DNA from: Verrucomicrobiota bacterium
GTDB taxonomy: Bacteria > Verrucomicrobiota > Verrucomicrobiia > Opitutales > Seribacteraceae
Length of the DNA: 64,000 bases
NCBI GenBank assembly: GCA_028343845.1
Contig: JAOLZO010000005.1
Coordinates: 39,563 to 103,562 of the forward strand
Direction: 5' to 3'
A model generated the notes under the pieces. That model did no database searches. It had not been told where the DNA came from and worked only from the letters and a program-made list of their open reading frames with translations. Of the stretch, positions 45,275-53,896 are shown piece by piece. Positions within the stretch are counted from its first letter, which is position 1. Every line of letters starts with the position of its first letter. The translations under genes were made by a program, and so were the position numbers.

Positions 45275-46762
45275 TCAAGCGATGAACCCACGGTCAATGT
45301 CTTGCTGGCTTGGGATGAGCTTGCCGTGCGGATCTTTTTTGGGGTTGGACAAAATGCGTTCTATTCGCCGGACGGTTTCTTCGCCCAGCACATGTTCGAT
45401 TTTCTCTGCATCGTCATGAACGTGATCCGGGGCATAGCGGGCTTCGTTTGTCAGGTATAGTTCCCAAAGTCGGTGATTCCTCACGATTCTACAAGCCGTT
45501 CCCCAGCCCTTGGGAGTCAAGGATATCAGGGTTGGGCGGGGTGGGGCGGCAAGCTTGTCTTCGACGGGGTGAACCGTTGCATATTGTCTCGCGACCAAGG
45601 CATCCGTTTCGCGATGGGCTTGAGGCATACCGATCCTTCTTCGCTTGGCCAACTGGCTGACTGAAGTCGTTTCCTCTTGAAAGTTGATGGATTCGAGTTC
45701 CTGATAAACCGCCTTCAAAGTGTTCTCCAGCGCAATCCGCTGGTTTCGGTTTCGGGCGGCAAGCCATTTGAAAAGCAGACCGTTTTGCGGATGGAAAAAA
45801 AGCGCCCAGAGAAAAAAGACAGCGGAAACCAATACGATTATGGGTCCGGTCGGGAGTTGGTTCCCCAGGAAGGAAAGGAAGGCGCCGGTTGCTCCTGCCA
45901 TGCATCCAAGCATGGCGGACCAAATCAAGATTGCCCGCATCTTGTCAGTTATCAAAGATGCAGTGGCTGCGGGTATGACCAATAGTGCGGAAACGAGTAC
46001 TACGCCGACGACTTGGAGGGACGTTATGACGGCAAACGCAAGGAGCAACCAAAGCAGATATTGAAGAAAATCAACGGGTAGACCGATTGAACGCGCATAT
46101 TCGGAATCAAACCCGGCGACCAATAATTCCTTGTAGAGAAGAATGGTTAGGGTGAGGATCAATAGGCATGAAAAGGCCATGGTCCACAAATCCGAAGAAG
46201 AGAGACCGACGACTTGTCCGAAAAGGTACTTGTCGATGCCGGACTGGTTGCCGAACTCCATCTTTTGGATTCTTGTAAGCATGCAAATCCCCAAAGCGTA
46301 AAAACCGGACAACACAAGCCCCAGCGCGCTGTCCTGCCTGATACGGCTCGTTTTTCTGAGCAGGGAGATCAAGGCTACCCCCAAAAAGCCAGCCACAGTC
46401 GCCCCAACCAGAATGGCCCATGAATCCTTTGATTGGCTCCATAGGAAACCGACCGCTACCCCCGGGAGCACGGCATGCGAGAGCGTGTCACCGAAAAGAG
46501 ATAGCCTGCGTGTCACGACAAGCCCGCCCATTACGCCACAACTCAAACCCATCAGGATCGTGCCAAGGAGAACCATTCTGACGGATTCGTCCGACAGGGT
46601 GAGGAAGCGATGGCTCCTTTCCAGTATGGAATCACCCTGGGAACTGATTTGCTCGCCTTGCAAGGGGAGGGCGCAGAGGAAAAGAATGATCCAGGAAATG
46701 CCGACACGCCACTCAAGTGGAGGCCTTGGCAGTGACCATTTGCTATGGGGATGGCCCTTCAT
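45275..46762 (-). CDS. Metal ABC permease fused to a DtxR-type repressor domain (YtgCR-like)
   Basis: 495 aa. Residues about 60-330 form an ABC-3 permease (GGLVVTRRLSLFGDTLSHAVLPGVAVG, GFDSEYARSIGLPVD, GVVLVSALLVIPAATASL). Residues about 335-495 are a DtxR/MntR-like regulator without the SH3 domain: a winged helix (AVYQELESI, VSQLAKRRRIGMP, LISLTPKGWG) and a metal-binding dimerisation helix pair (RIVRNHRLWELYL, HVHDDAEKIEHVLGEE, DPHGKLIPS). Those His/Asp/Glu positions mirror the stand-alone regulator nearby. Chlamydia encodes the same fusion (YtgCR), from which the repressor is released. The operon order here is identical. Whether this protein is cleaved is unknown. Confidence 0.9.
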   Translation of the reverse strand: MKGHPHSKWSLPRPPLEWRVGISWIILFLCALPLQGEQISSQGDSILERSHRFLTLSDESVRMVLLGTILMGLSCGVMGGLVVTRRLSLFGDTLSHAVLPGVAVGFLWSQSKDSWAILVGATVAGFLGVALISLLRKTSRIRQDSALGLVLSGFYALGICMLTRIQKMEFGNQSGIDKYLFGQVVGLSSSDLWTMAFSCLLILTLTILLYKELLVAGFDSEYARSIGLPVDFLQYLLWLLLAFAVITSLQVVGVVLVSALLVIPAATASLITDKMRAILIWSAMLGCMAGATGAFLSFLGNQLPTGPIIVLVSAVFFLWALFFHPQNGLLFKWLAARNRNQRIALENTLKAVYQELESINFQEETTSVSQLAKRRRIGMPQAHRETDALVARQYATVHPVEDKLAAPPRPTLISLTPKGWGTACRIVRNHRLWELYLTNEARYAPDHVHDDAEKIEHVLGEETVRRIERILSNPKKDPHGKLIPSQQDIDRGFIA

Positions 46763-46769
46763 TTTTCAA

Positions 46770-47564
46770 TCAAGACGGATGGGTCTCCTTGTCGTACTCC
46801 TTCACTCCAGCCGATTGGCCGGCGACTTCGGTAAAGATGGTCAGTCTGCCCCCATAGGTCTTTTGAAGAAGATCGCGGGTGAAGGTCTTTTCAACTTCCC
46901 CGACGGCAACCAAGCGCATGTTAAGAAGGATCAGTTGGTCAAAATATTCCTTCGCCGTGGACAGGTCATGGTGAACTACGAGCAAAGTCTTCCCCTGATT
47001 CCTTAGGTCACGTAGAAGCTCAATGATTGTTTTCTCGGTAACCGCATCCACTCCTGCAAGGGGTTCGTCCATAAGGTAAAGATCACTTTCCTGAGCAAGG
47101 GCCCGGGCAAGAAAGACCCGTTGTTGCTGGCCCCCCGAAAGCTTCCCGATTTGGCGATCTGCAAAGGGGAGCATGTTTACCTTCTCCAGGCATTCGCACG
47201 CAATCGAACGATCCTTTTTCCCAACCCTTTTCAGCCAGCCTACGTGTCCGTATCTACCCATAAGGACAACATCGAGAACCGACACGGGGAAGTCCCAATC
47301 GACCGACTCCCTCTGGGGGACGTAGCCCACGCGGGCAAAGGATTTCTTGGCCGGCTTGCCAAAAATCCTTATCCAGCCGCCATTGGATGGAACCATGCCC
47401 ATGATGGTTTTGATCAGTGTCGACTTTCCGGCGCCGTTTGGCCCGATAATACCCGTGAGGGTTCCTTCGCCAATTTCCAGATCAATGCCGTACAATACGG
47501 GCTTGCGGTGGTATGCAACGGTTAGATCGTGGATTTCCAGGGGCTTGGAATCTGGCGGGTTCAT
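46770..47564 (-). CDS. Metal ABC transporter ATPase (YtgB/ZnuC-like)
   Basis: 264 aa from ATG 47564, just after the TAG of the binding-protein gene; the longer start at 47630 overlaps that gene. Walker A GPNGAGKST, Q-loop VPQRESVDWDFPV (typical for Mn/Zn/Fe importers), signature LSGGQQQR and Walker B LYLMDEPLAGVD are intact, and VVHHDL is the switch His. It energises the adjacent permeases. Only 7 bp separate it from the permease-repressor gene. Confidence 0.94.
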   Translation of the reverse strand: MNPPDSKPLEIHDLTVAYHRKPVLYGIDLEIGEGTLTGIIGPNGAGKSTLIKTIMGMVPSNGGWIRIFGKPAKKSFARVGYVPQRESVDWDFPVSVLDVVLMGRYGHVGWLKRVGKKDRSIACECLEKVNMLPFADRQIGKLSGGQQQRVFLARALAQESDLYLMDEPLAGVDAVTEKTIIELLRDLRNQGKTLLVVHHDLSTAKEYFDQLILLNMRLVAVGEVEKTFTRDLLQKTYGGRLTIFTEVAGQSAGVKEYDKETHPS

Positions 47565-47566
47565 GG

Positions 47567-48559
47567 CTACTCTTTTTTGCCTAGCCCCTTCACGAGGGTT
47601 GATACGTTGTGAACCATCATCCCCCCCCAACTGTCCAGGTCGAAGCTTTTGCCTTCGGGGCCAATGACTGATTCGCCAGGGGGTCCCAATGCGTCGGAAA
47701 ACAATTCTCCACCGATGAAGACGCCGCTTTCCTTGGCAATTTCATTCATGGCCGCCGGGTTCACGCTGGTTTCTACGAAAATGGCCGGGATGTTCTGTTT
47801 CTTGATGAAATCAACTAGATTCGCCCGATCGGCCAAGCCAGCTTCGATGCTCGTTGATATACCTTGCAACCCAATCACTTCAAGTCCCAGCTCCTTGCCC
47901 AAATACCGGAAGGCATCATGGCTGGTGACGAGTTTTCGACGCTCGGGTGGAATTTGCCTGACTTGGTCTAGCGACCAAACCTTGATTTCCTCAAGCTGCC
48001 TTAGCGTTACCTGCGCGTTTTCTCTGAATTCCGCTTCCGATTTGGGATCGAGTTCAATCAATTTGTTCATCACCGTGTTCACGCAAACCGACCATATTTC
48101 GGGGGAGAACCAGACATGCGGATCATCGTGCCCATCCGTTCCCTCCTCGCTAGAGGAAAGGAGTAGAGCCTGTGGAATGTCCGACGTTGCGGCAATGGAG
48201 GGAATCCCCTTTTTGTCCGCCTGTTCAAGGGCATGCCCCATGCGCCCTTCGAGCATCAAGCCGTGAAAGACGATCAAGTCGGCCTTTGCGAGGGAGCTCA
48301 AGTCGCGCGACGTTGGTTTGTATCCGTGGGGATCTACTCCTGGTCCCATGAGGGAAAGAACTTGAACGCGTTCTCCGGCAAGCGAATCAACCAAATCGTA
48401 CAAGTGCGTGGTCGTCACGACAACGAGTGGAATCTCGTTTTCATGGTCAGGTTTCTCCGAACAGGCTCCCATAGCCAGCATGACGATTGCAAAGGAAAAT
48501 TTCCACGCGAAGAAGCTTGGTTGGAAAAAGTTTCTAGTAAGACTTATGAAAGTATTCAT
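47567..48559 (-). CDS. Metal-binding lipoprotein of an A-I cluster ABC importer (YtgA/TroA-like)
   Basis: 330 aa from ATG 48559; the TTG at 48568 is three codons upstream. The signal ends in the lipobox LAMGAC. Metal ligand positions are recognisable: His in VDPHGYKP, His in DDPHVWFSP, His in TSHDAFRYLG and Asp in LFSDALGPPG, a three-His-plus-Asp set as in TroA-type proteins rather than the Glu-containing PsaA set. VETSVNP is the conserved loop following the backbone helix. A His/Asp-poor loop (SSEEGTDGHDD) precedes the second His. It captures Mn, Fe or Zn in the periplasm; which metal is open. Confidence 0.93.
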   Translation of the reverse strand: MNTFISLTRNFFQPSFFAWKFSFAIVMLAMGACSEKPDHENEIPLVVVTTTHLYDLVDSLAGERVQVLSLMGPGVDPHGYKPTSRDLSSLAKADLIVFHGLMLEGRMGHALEQADKKGIPSIAATSDIPQALLLSSSEEGTDGHDDPHVWFSPEIWSVCVNTVMNKLIELDPKSEAEFRENAQVTLRQLEEIKVWSLDQVRQIPPERRKLVTSHDAFRYLGKELGLEVIGLQGISTSIEAGLADRANLVDFIKKQNIPAIFVETSVNPAAMNEIAKESGVFIGGELFSDALGPPGESVIGPEGKSFDLDSWGGMMVHNVSTLVKGLGKKE

Positions 48560-48573
48560 TTTGATCAATCAAA
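48560..48573. promoter_or_regulatory. Candidate metal-regulator operator between divergent genes
   Basis: The inverted repeat TTTGAT-CA-ATCAAA is perfect over 14 bp and lies immediately before the ATG of the binding-protein gene, in the 69-bp region shared with the divergent DtxR/MntR-type regulator gene. A further palindrome GTATAC lies at 48574-48579. DtxR-family proteins bind inverted repeats of about 18-20 bp, so this is a plausible site for the stand-alone regulator or for the fused repressor domain. Only position and symmetry support it. Confidence 0.35.
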
Positions 48574-48628
48574 GTATACGGATGTTTTTCCTTGAGTCAA
48601 TCCGCTAAAAAGGAGATTCTCCGTCCTC

Positions 48629-49288
48629 ATGCCTAGCCCTACGGTCGAGAACTACCTTAAGCAAATCCTGTTGATTTCCCTCGAACGCGACAAGAAAGAG
48701 GTAGGGATGGGCCTGATTTCGGAGGCTTTGGGGGTGACTCCCGGAACCGCTACCTCAATGGTCAAGAATCTGGAGAGGGAAGGTTGGTTGTCCTATAAGG
48801 CTCGCAAAGGCGTCAAGCTTACCGGAGCGGGCAGGAAACTGGGAATGAACATTCTTCGCCGCCACCGCTTGCTTGAAACTTTTTTGGTCGAAACACTTGG
48901 TCTGGACTGGAGCGAGATTCATGACGAAGCGGAGGAGCTTGAGCATGCGATTTCGGAAAAAGTCCTTGAGCGGTTGGACGAATTCCTGGGCAAGCCGAGG
49001 CATGATCCGCATGGTCATCCCATTCCGACCAAGGGGGGGCTCATTCAAAGGCACAAGAGCCGGTCTTTGCTCGATTGCAAGGAAGGCACGACCGTCACCA
49101 TTGATTCGATAGACGATCAGGAAAAGAATTTTCTTAAGTTTGCCAGGGTCAGGCGCATTGTTCCGGGAAACAGAATCAAAATCCTTTCCCGCGAGGAAGT
49201 GGCAAATGCAATGGAATTGAAAATCGACAGGAAAACGTCTTTCTCCATTGGCTTCGAAGCCGCCCGTAAAATTCTCGTTTCCGATTAG
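48629..49288 (+). CDS. DtxR/MntR-family metal-dependent transcriptional regulator
   Basis: 219 aa. A winged-helix domain (LISEALGVTPGTATSMVKNLEREGWL, about 30-55) is followed by the metal-binding dimerisation domain with ILRRHRLLETFLVE, IHDEAEELEHAISE and PRHDPHGHPIP, and a C-terminal SH3-like/FeoA-type domain (about 145-219), so it is of the long DtxR class. An AGGAGA ribosome-binding site lies about 13 bp upstream. Divergent from the ytg-like operon, it probably represses it when metal is bound. The operon also encodes a fused DtxR-like domain, so two regulators may share one promoter. Confidence 0.92.
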   Translation: MPSPTVENYLKQILLISLERDKKEVGMGLISEALGVTPGTATSMVKNLEREGWLSYKARKGVKLTGAGRKLGMNILRRHRLLETFLVETLGLDWSEIHDEAEELEHAISEKVLERLDEFLGKPRHDPHGHPIPTKGGLIQRHKSRSLLDCKEGTTVTIDSIDDQEKNFLKFARVRRIVPGNRIKILSREEVANAMELKIDRKTSFSIGFEAARKILVSD

Positions 49289-49402
49289 GTGACGCGGTTT
49301 GGATCAGGTCGAAAAATGGGATTGCCCCAAGGGGCGTTTCTTTCAAGAATCCCCTCCTTTCCTTTTTAACCCCTACATCGAAACCCCCGAATCTCAATCG
49401 TT

Positions 49403-50446
49403 ATGCCACGTCCCGTGACTTTGTTTACCGGCCAATGGGCCGACTTATCCTTTCCATCCTTGGCCGAGAAAGCCGCCGAAATGGGCTATGACGGTCTGGA
49501 GCTCGCATGTTGGGGCGATCACTTCGACGTGGACAAGGCGGCAATCTCCAAAAAATATTGCCAGGAAAGATGGGAAATTCTTTCCGATCACGGGCTAACC
49601 TGCTTTGCCATTTCCAGTCACTTGGTCGGTCAGGCCGTTTGTGATTTGATAGACGAACGGCATAAGGCAATCTTGCCTCCTGACGTCTGGGGCGACGGGA
49701 ATCCCGAAAAAGTTCGCAAGCGGGCTGCCAGGAAATTGGCCAAGACGGCGAAGGCATGCAGAAACTTTATAAATGCCAAGCCGGGCCGTGGAAAGAAGGA
49801 TGATTTTCCCGCCGTGGTCAACGGGTTTACGGGATCAAGCATTTGGCACTCGATTTACGCTTTTCCACCGACTGATCAAGCCTATTGGGAAAAAGGGTTT
49901 GAGGACTTTGCGAAACGTTTTGGTCCTATTCTGGAAGAGTTCGACAAGCATAACGTCAACTTTGCCCTTGAAGTTCACCCGACCGAGATCGCATTCGACA
50001 TCGCCAGCGCCCAAAGAGCATTGAAGGCCGTGAAAGGGCACAAGAGGTTTGGTTTCAATTACGACCCGTCCCACTTGGGATACCAAGGCGTGGATTACGT
50101 TAAGTTCATCCGCACCTTTTCCGACCGCATATATCATGCCCACATGAAGGACGCATGGTGGGGGCACGGGGACGGAACGGTCGGCGTCTTCGGGGGCCAC
50201 ACGACTTTTGCCGACCCAAGAAGACATTGGGACTTTCGTTCGGTAGGTCGTGGAGACGTTGACTTCGAGGAGATCATTGTTGCCCTGAATGACATTGGAT
50301 ACGCCGGTCCTCTTTCCATCGAGTGGGAGGACAGCCGGATGGACCGCTTCCATGGAGCGACCGAATCGTGCGAATTTATCAGGGAGCTAGACTTCAAGCC
50401 TAACGAAATCGCGTTCGACTCTGCCTTCGATAAGGAAAACCAGTAG
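49403..50446 (+). CDS. Sugar phosphate isomerase/epimerase-like TIM barrel (xylose isomerase-like)
   Basis: 347 aa AP-endonuclease-2/xylose-isomerase-like barrel. Metal ligands are placed as in the family: Glu in [10 protein letters not shown], Asp/His in [12 protein letters not shown], His in IYHAHMKD, and Glu in [11 protein letters not shown]. The N-terminal strand [12 protein letters not shown] and [13 protein letters not shown] are typical. It probably interconverts an aldose/ketose or keto-inositol. It begins a plus-strand operon with two Gfo/Idh/MocA oxidoreductases (gaps 49 and 18 bp), a common sugar/polyol catabolic triad in PVC bacteria. Confidence 0.9.
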   Translation: MPRPVTLFTGQWADLSFPSLAEKAAEMGYDGLELACWGDHFDVDKAAISKKYCQERWEILSDHGLTCFAISSHLVGQAVCDLIDERHKAILPPDVWGDGNPEKVRKRAARKLAKTAKACRNFINAKPGRGKKDDFPAVVNGFTGSSIWHSIYAFPPTDQAYWEKGFEDFAKRFGPILEEFDKHNVNFALEVHPTEIAFDIASAQRALKAVKGHKRFGFNYDPSHLGYQGVDYVKFIRTFSDRIYHAHMKDAWWGHGDGTVGVFGGHTTFADPRRHWDFRSVGRGDVDFEEIIVALNDIGYAGPLSIEWEDSRMDRFHGATESCEFIRELDFKPNEIAFDSAFDKENQ

Positions 50447-50495
50447 GCATTGCCCTGGTTTCCGGACAACCTCGAAACAGAATCAAAAGTAAGTT

Positions 50496-51662
50496 ATGAA
50501 ACGAAAGTTACGCATGGGAATGGTCGGTGGCGGAAGAGGAGCCTTCATAGGAGGCGTTCATCGTCGGGCCGCGGCTCTGGATGGAGAAATCGAACTAGTC
50601 GCCGGCGCCTTCTCTTCGGACCCAAAGAAATCGGCTTTGTCCGGCAAGGACTTCTATTTGAAGCCATCCCGAGTATACGCCTCCTACCAGGAAATGGCCC
50701 AGAAGGAAAAAGCTCTTCCGGAAAACGAACGCATAGACTTTGTGACCGTCGTGGTTCAAAACTACCTCCATTTCGAGGTTGCCAAGACCTTTTTGGAGGC
50801 AGGAATAAACGTGATCTGCGACAAGCCCGTCACCCTTGACTTGGATCAGGCCAGAGAGCTTCGCAAGATTATCAAGAAATCAAAGAAAGTCTTTGCCTTG
50901 ACCCATAACTATACGGGATATCCCATGGTCAAGCTTGCCCGCCAGATGATTCGCAAGGGCGAATTGGGTGAACTGATCAAGGTTGTATGCGAATACCCGC
51001 AGGGCTATGCAATCACTGCCCTGACCGGAGAGGACAAGGCCATTGCAAACTGGCGGGCCGATCCCAAGATTGCCGGAATTTCCAATTGCATGGGTGATAT
51101 CGGGACGCATGCAGAGAACTTGGTTCATTATATTACCGGTTTGGAAATCGACCGCTTGTGCGCGGATCTTTCCGTAAATATCCCCGGACGGACTTTGGAT
51201 GATGACGGAAACGTGTTGGTTCGCTTCAAGGGAGGCGCCCGTGGCATCATCTACGCATCCCAAGTTTCCAATGGGGATGAGAACGATCTCAATATCCGGG
51301 TATATGGTACCAAAAGATCTCTCGAGTGGCACCAGGAAGAACCCAACGACTTGATCGTCAAGGACGCCCGTTCGCCAAGACAGATCTATCGCCGGGGCAA
51401 TGATTACGTCACCGGGCCTGCAGCGGACAACACCCGAATCCCCTTTGGTCACCCGGAAGGGTTTATCGAGGCCTTTGCCAACGTCTATAATGCCGCTGCA
51501 GTTGCCATAAGGGACGAACGGGCGGGAAAATTCCCACGCAAGTCCGGGTACGACTACCCTGATATTCGTGATGGCATAATCGGGATGGCCTTTATCGAGA
51601 CCGTCGTGAAGAGTTCCAAGTCCAAGGAAAAATGGGTCAAGTTTCCCGCTATTCCCAAGTAA
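50496..51662 (+). CDS. Gfo/Idh/MocA-family oxidoreductase
   Basis: 388 aa, no signal peptide. Rossmann motif GMVGGGRGAFIG (about 8-19), the EKP-equivalent VICDKPVTLDLDQA with Asp for Glu, and C-terminal domain blocks GDIGTHAENLVHYITGLE and YASQVSNGDENDLNIRVYGTKRSLEW. It should catalyse NAD(P)-dependent oxidation of a sugar, inositol or derivative in the cytoplasm. Between the TIM-barrel enzyme and a second family member, with which it shares low similarity, so the two presumably act on successive intermediates. Confidence 0.93.
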   Translation: MKRKLRMGMVGGGRGAFIGGVHRRAAALDGEIELVAGAFSSDPKKSALSGKDFYLKPSRVYASYQEMAQKEKALPENERIDFVTVVVQNYLHFEVAKTFLEAGINVICDKPVTLDLDQARELRKIIKKSKKVFALTHNYTGYPMVKLARQMIRKGELGELIKVVCEYPQGYAITALTGEDKAIANWRADPKIAGISNCMGDIGTHAENLVHYITGLEIDRLCADLSVNIPGRTLDDDGNVLVRFKGGARGIIYASQVSNGDENDLNIRVYGTKRSLEWHQEEPNDLIVKDARSPRQIYRRGNDYVTGPAADNTRIPFGHPEGFIEAFANVYNAAAVAIRDERAGKFPRKSGYDYPDIRDGIIGMAFIETVVKSSKSKEKWVKFPAIPK

Positions 51663-51680
51663 AGAGGAGATTGTAAGAAA

Positions 51681-52766
51681 ATGTCTAAGAAAATCGGAAT
51701 AATAGGAGCGGGGGGTATGCTTCAGTACCATGCCGCGGGGTTTCAGAAAGCGGGTGCGCAATTACACGCGATTTGTGACATGAATCAGGACGCGGCGAAG
51801 AAAGCCGCTGATACCTATGGGGTGCCAAACCTTTTTTCCGACTCCCAAAAGATGTTGGATGAATTGCAGGATTTGGACGCAGTCAGTATCATTACCCCAA
51901 ACCGAACTCACAGGCCTTTGGCTCTTCAGGCGTTGCAAGCGGGCAAGCATGTCTTTTGCGAGAAACCACCCGCCTTGAATGCTTCCGAGGTGAAGCAAAT
52001 GAAGGAGGCTGCGGAAAATGCCGGCAAGACCCTCATGTTCAACTTCAACAACCGGGCGCGACCTGAATCGTACGCATTGAGAGAGTACATCGAGGCCGGG
52101 GAGGTAGGCGTGATCAATTCCGCTCAGGCAAAATGGATTCGCCGTACCGGAATTCCCGGTTTCGGCGGATGGTTTACCAACAAGGAGCTTTCCGGCGGAG
52201 GACCCTTGATTGATCTTCTGCATATGGTTGATCTGGCCTTGTATTACATGGACTATCCAGAGCCTTCCTGCGTGCTTGCTCAGACCTTTGACGATTTCAT
52301 CCAAGACAAGAAATTCAAGGGGCCGTGGGGAATTCCCGACGTGGCTGACGGAGTAACCGACGTGGAGAGCGCAGCCCACGGATTTGTCCGCTTTCAGACT
52401 GGTCAGGTCTTGAACTTCCAAATTTCCTGGGCTGAAATGAACAAGCGCGAGGAGGTTTCCGTTACCTTTCAAGGCAAAAAGGCGGGAGGCATGATCCGCC
52501 GTCTTTTTGGCTCTGACGGGCTCGATGAAACTGCAATGGATGACTGCGAGCTTTACGTCCAGGAGCATGGACGTTCCGTTAACCGTTCCATCGTGACCGA
52601 ACCGAATGAGGATATGGGAAGAATCCGCTCAGCTGAAAATTTCGTACGCACGATCAATGGTGAAGAGGATCCGCTCAATACTCCGGATCAGGCGCTTGCC
52701 CTGATGAAGATCATTGACGCAACCTACCAGTCTGCGTCCTCTGGCAAACCGGTTGACGTCGTCTGA
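51681..52766 (+). CDS. Gfo/Idh/MocA-family oxidoreductase
   Basis: 361 aa. Begins with KIGIIGAGGMLQYHAAGF (Rossmann GxGGMxxxH type), has HVFCEKPPALNASE with the canonical EKP, and GGPLIDLLHMVDLALYYMDYP, the His/Asp site of the substrate domain. A ribosome-binding-like AGAGGAGA sits 11 bp upstream of ATG, 18 bp after the previous stop. Last gene of the TIM barrel-Gfo-Gfo operon; cytoplasmic, NAD(P)-dependent, substrate unknown. Confidence 0.94.
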   Translation: MSKKIGIIGAGGMLQYHAAGFQKAGAQLHAICDMNQDAAKKAADTYGVPNLFSDSQKMLDELQDLDAVSIITPNRTHRPLALQALQAGKHVFCEKPPALNASEVKQMKEAAENAGKTLMFNFNNRARPESYALREYIEAGEVGVINSAQAKWIRRTGIPGFGGWFTNKELSGGGPLIDLLHMVDLALYYMDYPEPSCVLAQTFDDFIQDKKFKGPWGIPDVADGVTDVESAAHGFVRFQTGQVLNFQISWAEMNKREEVSVTFQGKKAGGMIRRLFGSDGLDETAMDDCELYVQEHGRSVNRSIVTEPNEDMGRIRSAENFVRTINGEEDPLNTPDQALALMKIIDATYQSASSGKPVDVV

Positions 52767-52818
52767 CCAATTCATGTTGTAACTTTCTTTAAATCCGTTC
52801 ATCCTTTCCAACTTTAAA

Positions 52819-53346
52819 ATGGGCAAACAATACAAAAAAATAGTAAAACGACGTCGCAGGGCAGCCTATTTGGCACGACGCAAAGCCGCTGTGCAAGAAG
52901 GCAAGCCAAAGGCCAAGAAACCTGCAAAATCCGCTCCGGCTCGAACGAGCCGCAAACCTGTCGCGAAAAAAGCCAAGCCGGAAGTTGAGGAAAAGGAAGA
53001 TCTTGCGGAAAAAGCAAATGCCGAAGATATTCTTGGCACTGAAACCTCAGAAGCAACTGAGGAAGCCTCTCAAGCCGAGAAACCGGAAGCTGTGGAAGAT
53101 TCTGCTGAAGATCAATCCGCGGAACCGCCCGCAGAGGAACCTGAGGAATCAAAATCCGAGGATGAGCCTGAGGCTTCGGACGATGCCGCAGAACCGGAAA
53201 CTGAAGAGTCTGCTACGGAGGAATCCGAAGACGCACAGAGTGCTGATGAGTCTGAGCCTGAGGCCTCGGACGATGCCGCAGAACCGGAACCCGAAGGGTC
53301 GGACGCTGAAGAAGCTGAAGCCACTGAGGAACCCAAGGAAAAATAA
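52819..53346 (+). CDS. Low-complexity protein: basic head, long acidic tail
   Basis: 175 aa. The first 55 residues are very basic (KKIVKRRRRAAYLARRKAA, then Lys/Ala/Pro-rich) and the remainder is almost wholly Glu, Asp, Ser, Ala and Pro with no basic residue until the extreme C-terminus. The tail has an internal repeat (EPEASDDAAEPE occurs twice). The head could bind RNA or DNA, the tail would be disordered. No signal peptide. It lies 52 bp after the oxidoreductase gene and 20 bp before a secreted-protein gene. A family of short proteins starting GK-YKK---RRRR is my recollection for Verrucomicrobia, without known function. Confidence 0.7.
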   Translation: MGKQYKKIVKRRRRAAYLARRKAAVQEGKPKAKKPAKSAPARTSRKPVAKKAKPEVEEKEDLAEKANAEDILGTETSEATEEASQAEKPEAVEDSAEDQSAEPPAEEPEESKSEDEPEASDDAAEPETEESATEESEDAQSADESEPEASDDAAEPEPEGSDAEEAEATEEPKEK

Positions 53347-53366
53347 CCTTTTGCCCGACGAGCATT

Positions 53367-53843
53367 GTGAAGAGATCTTTGCGGACACTTCCTTTTCTCG
53401 TATTGCTTTCTCTCTCCTCTTTGGGTCTCGCTGAAACCCGGATCCGTTCGGTAAGCGAGGCCTATTGGACGACCCGTGACTTTTCCCGGATTCCCGAATA
53501 TTTTACCGGGAAGGAGTATCGTGGAAATCAGGTTATCGCGCGTACTCAGGATGACCGGGAAGGGCTTTATTTTGTTTTGGAGCTCAACCAAGCGCTCGCA
53601 ACCCTGCCGAAGAGCTGTGAGGTTTTTATTGAAGTCGTTCGTTCGGATGGACCGGATGCAAAGCTTTACAAACTCTCAATCCCAGAGGAGACAAAGGGCC
53701 GTCGGGAAGTATTACTTGGAATTACGGGGGAGGATTGGAATTCCCGGAAAATCAAGTCGGTTGCTTGGCGCATTGAGATCAAGGATGTTTCCGGCAAGGT
53801 TATTGCGTCCAAGCAGAGCTTCCTTTGGGGGCACGGAAAATAA
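53367..53843 (+). CDS. Small secreted protein of unknown function
   Basis: 158 aa from a GTG start with a signal peptide (SLRTLPFLVLLSLSSLGLA). The mature part (about 135 residues) alternates beta-strands: YFVLELNQALATLPKS, SCEVFIEVVRSDG, RREVLLGITGEDW, VAWRIEIKDVSGKVIAS. This is the pattern of a small beta-sandwich, perhaps an Ig-like envelope domain; no family is recognised. It ends 54 bp before the ATG chosen for the DNA glycosylase gene (with a TTG alternative overlapping it by 19 bp). Probably an envelope protein encoded by chance beside the glycosylase. Confidence 0.7.
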   Translation: MKRSLRTLPFLVLLSLSSLGLAETRIRSVSEAYWTTRDFSRIPEYFTGKEYRGNQVIARTQDDREGLYFVLELNQALATLPKSCEVFIEVVRSDGPDAKLYKLSIPEETKGRREVLLGITGEDWNSRKIKSVAWRIEIKDVSGKVIASKQSFLWGHGK

Positions 53844-53896
53844 ACCTGGCAGCTTCTCATCTGACGAAATGGAAGCCACTGGTTGTCGATCAACCA

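Noticed and set aside
53112..53591. Ser/Ala/Gly-rich minus-strand frame
   Set aside because: Antisense to the acidic tail; low-complexity shadow.
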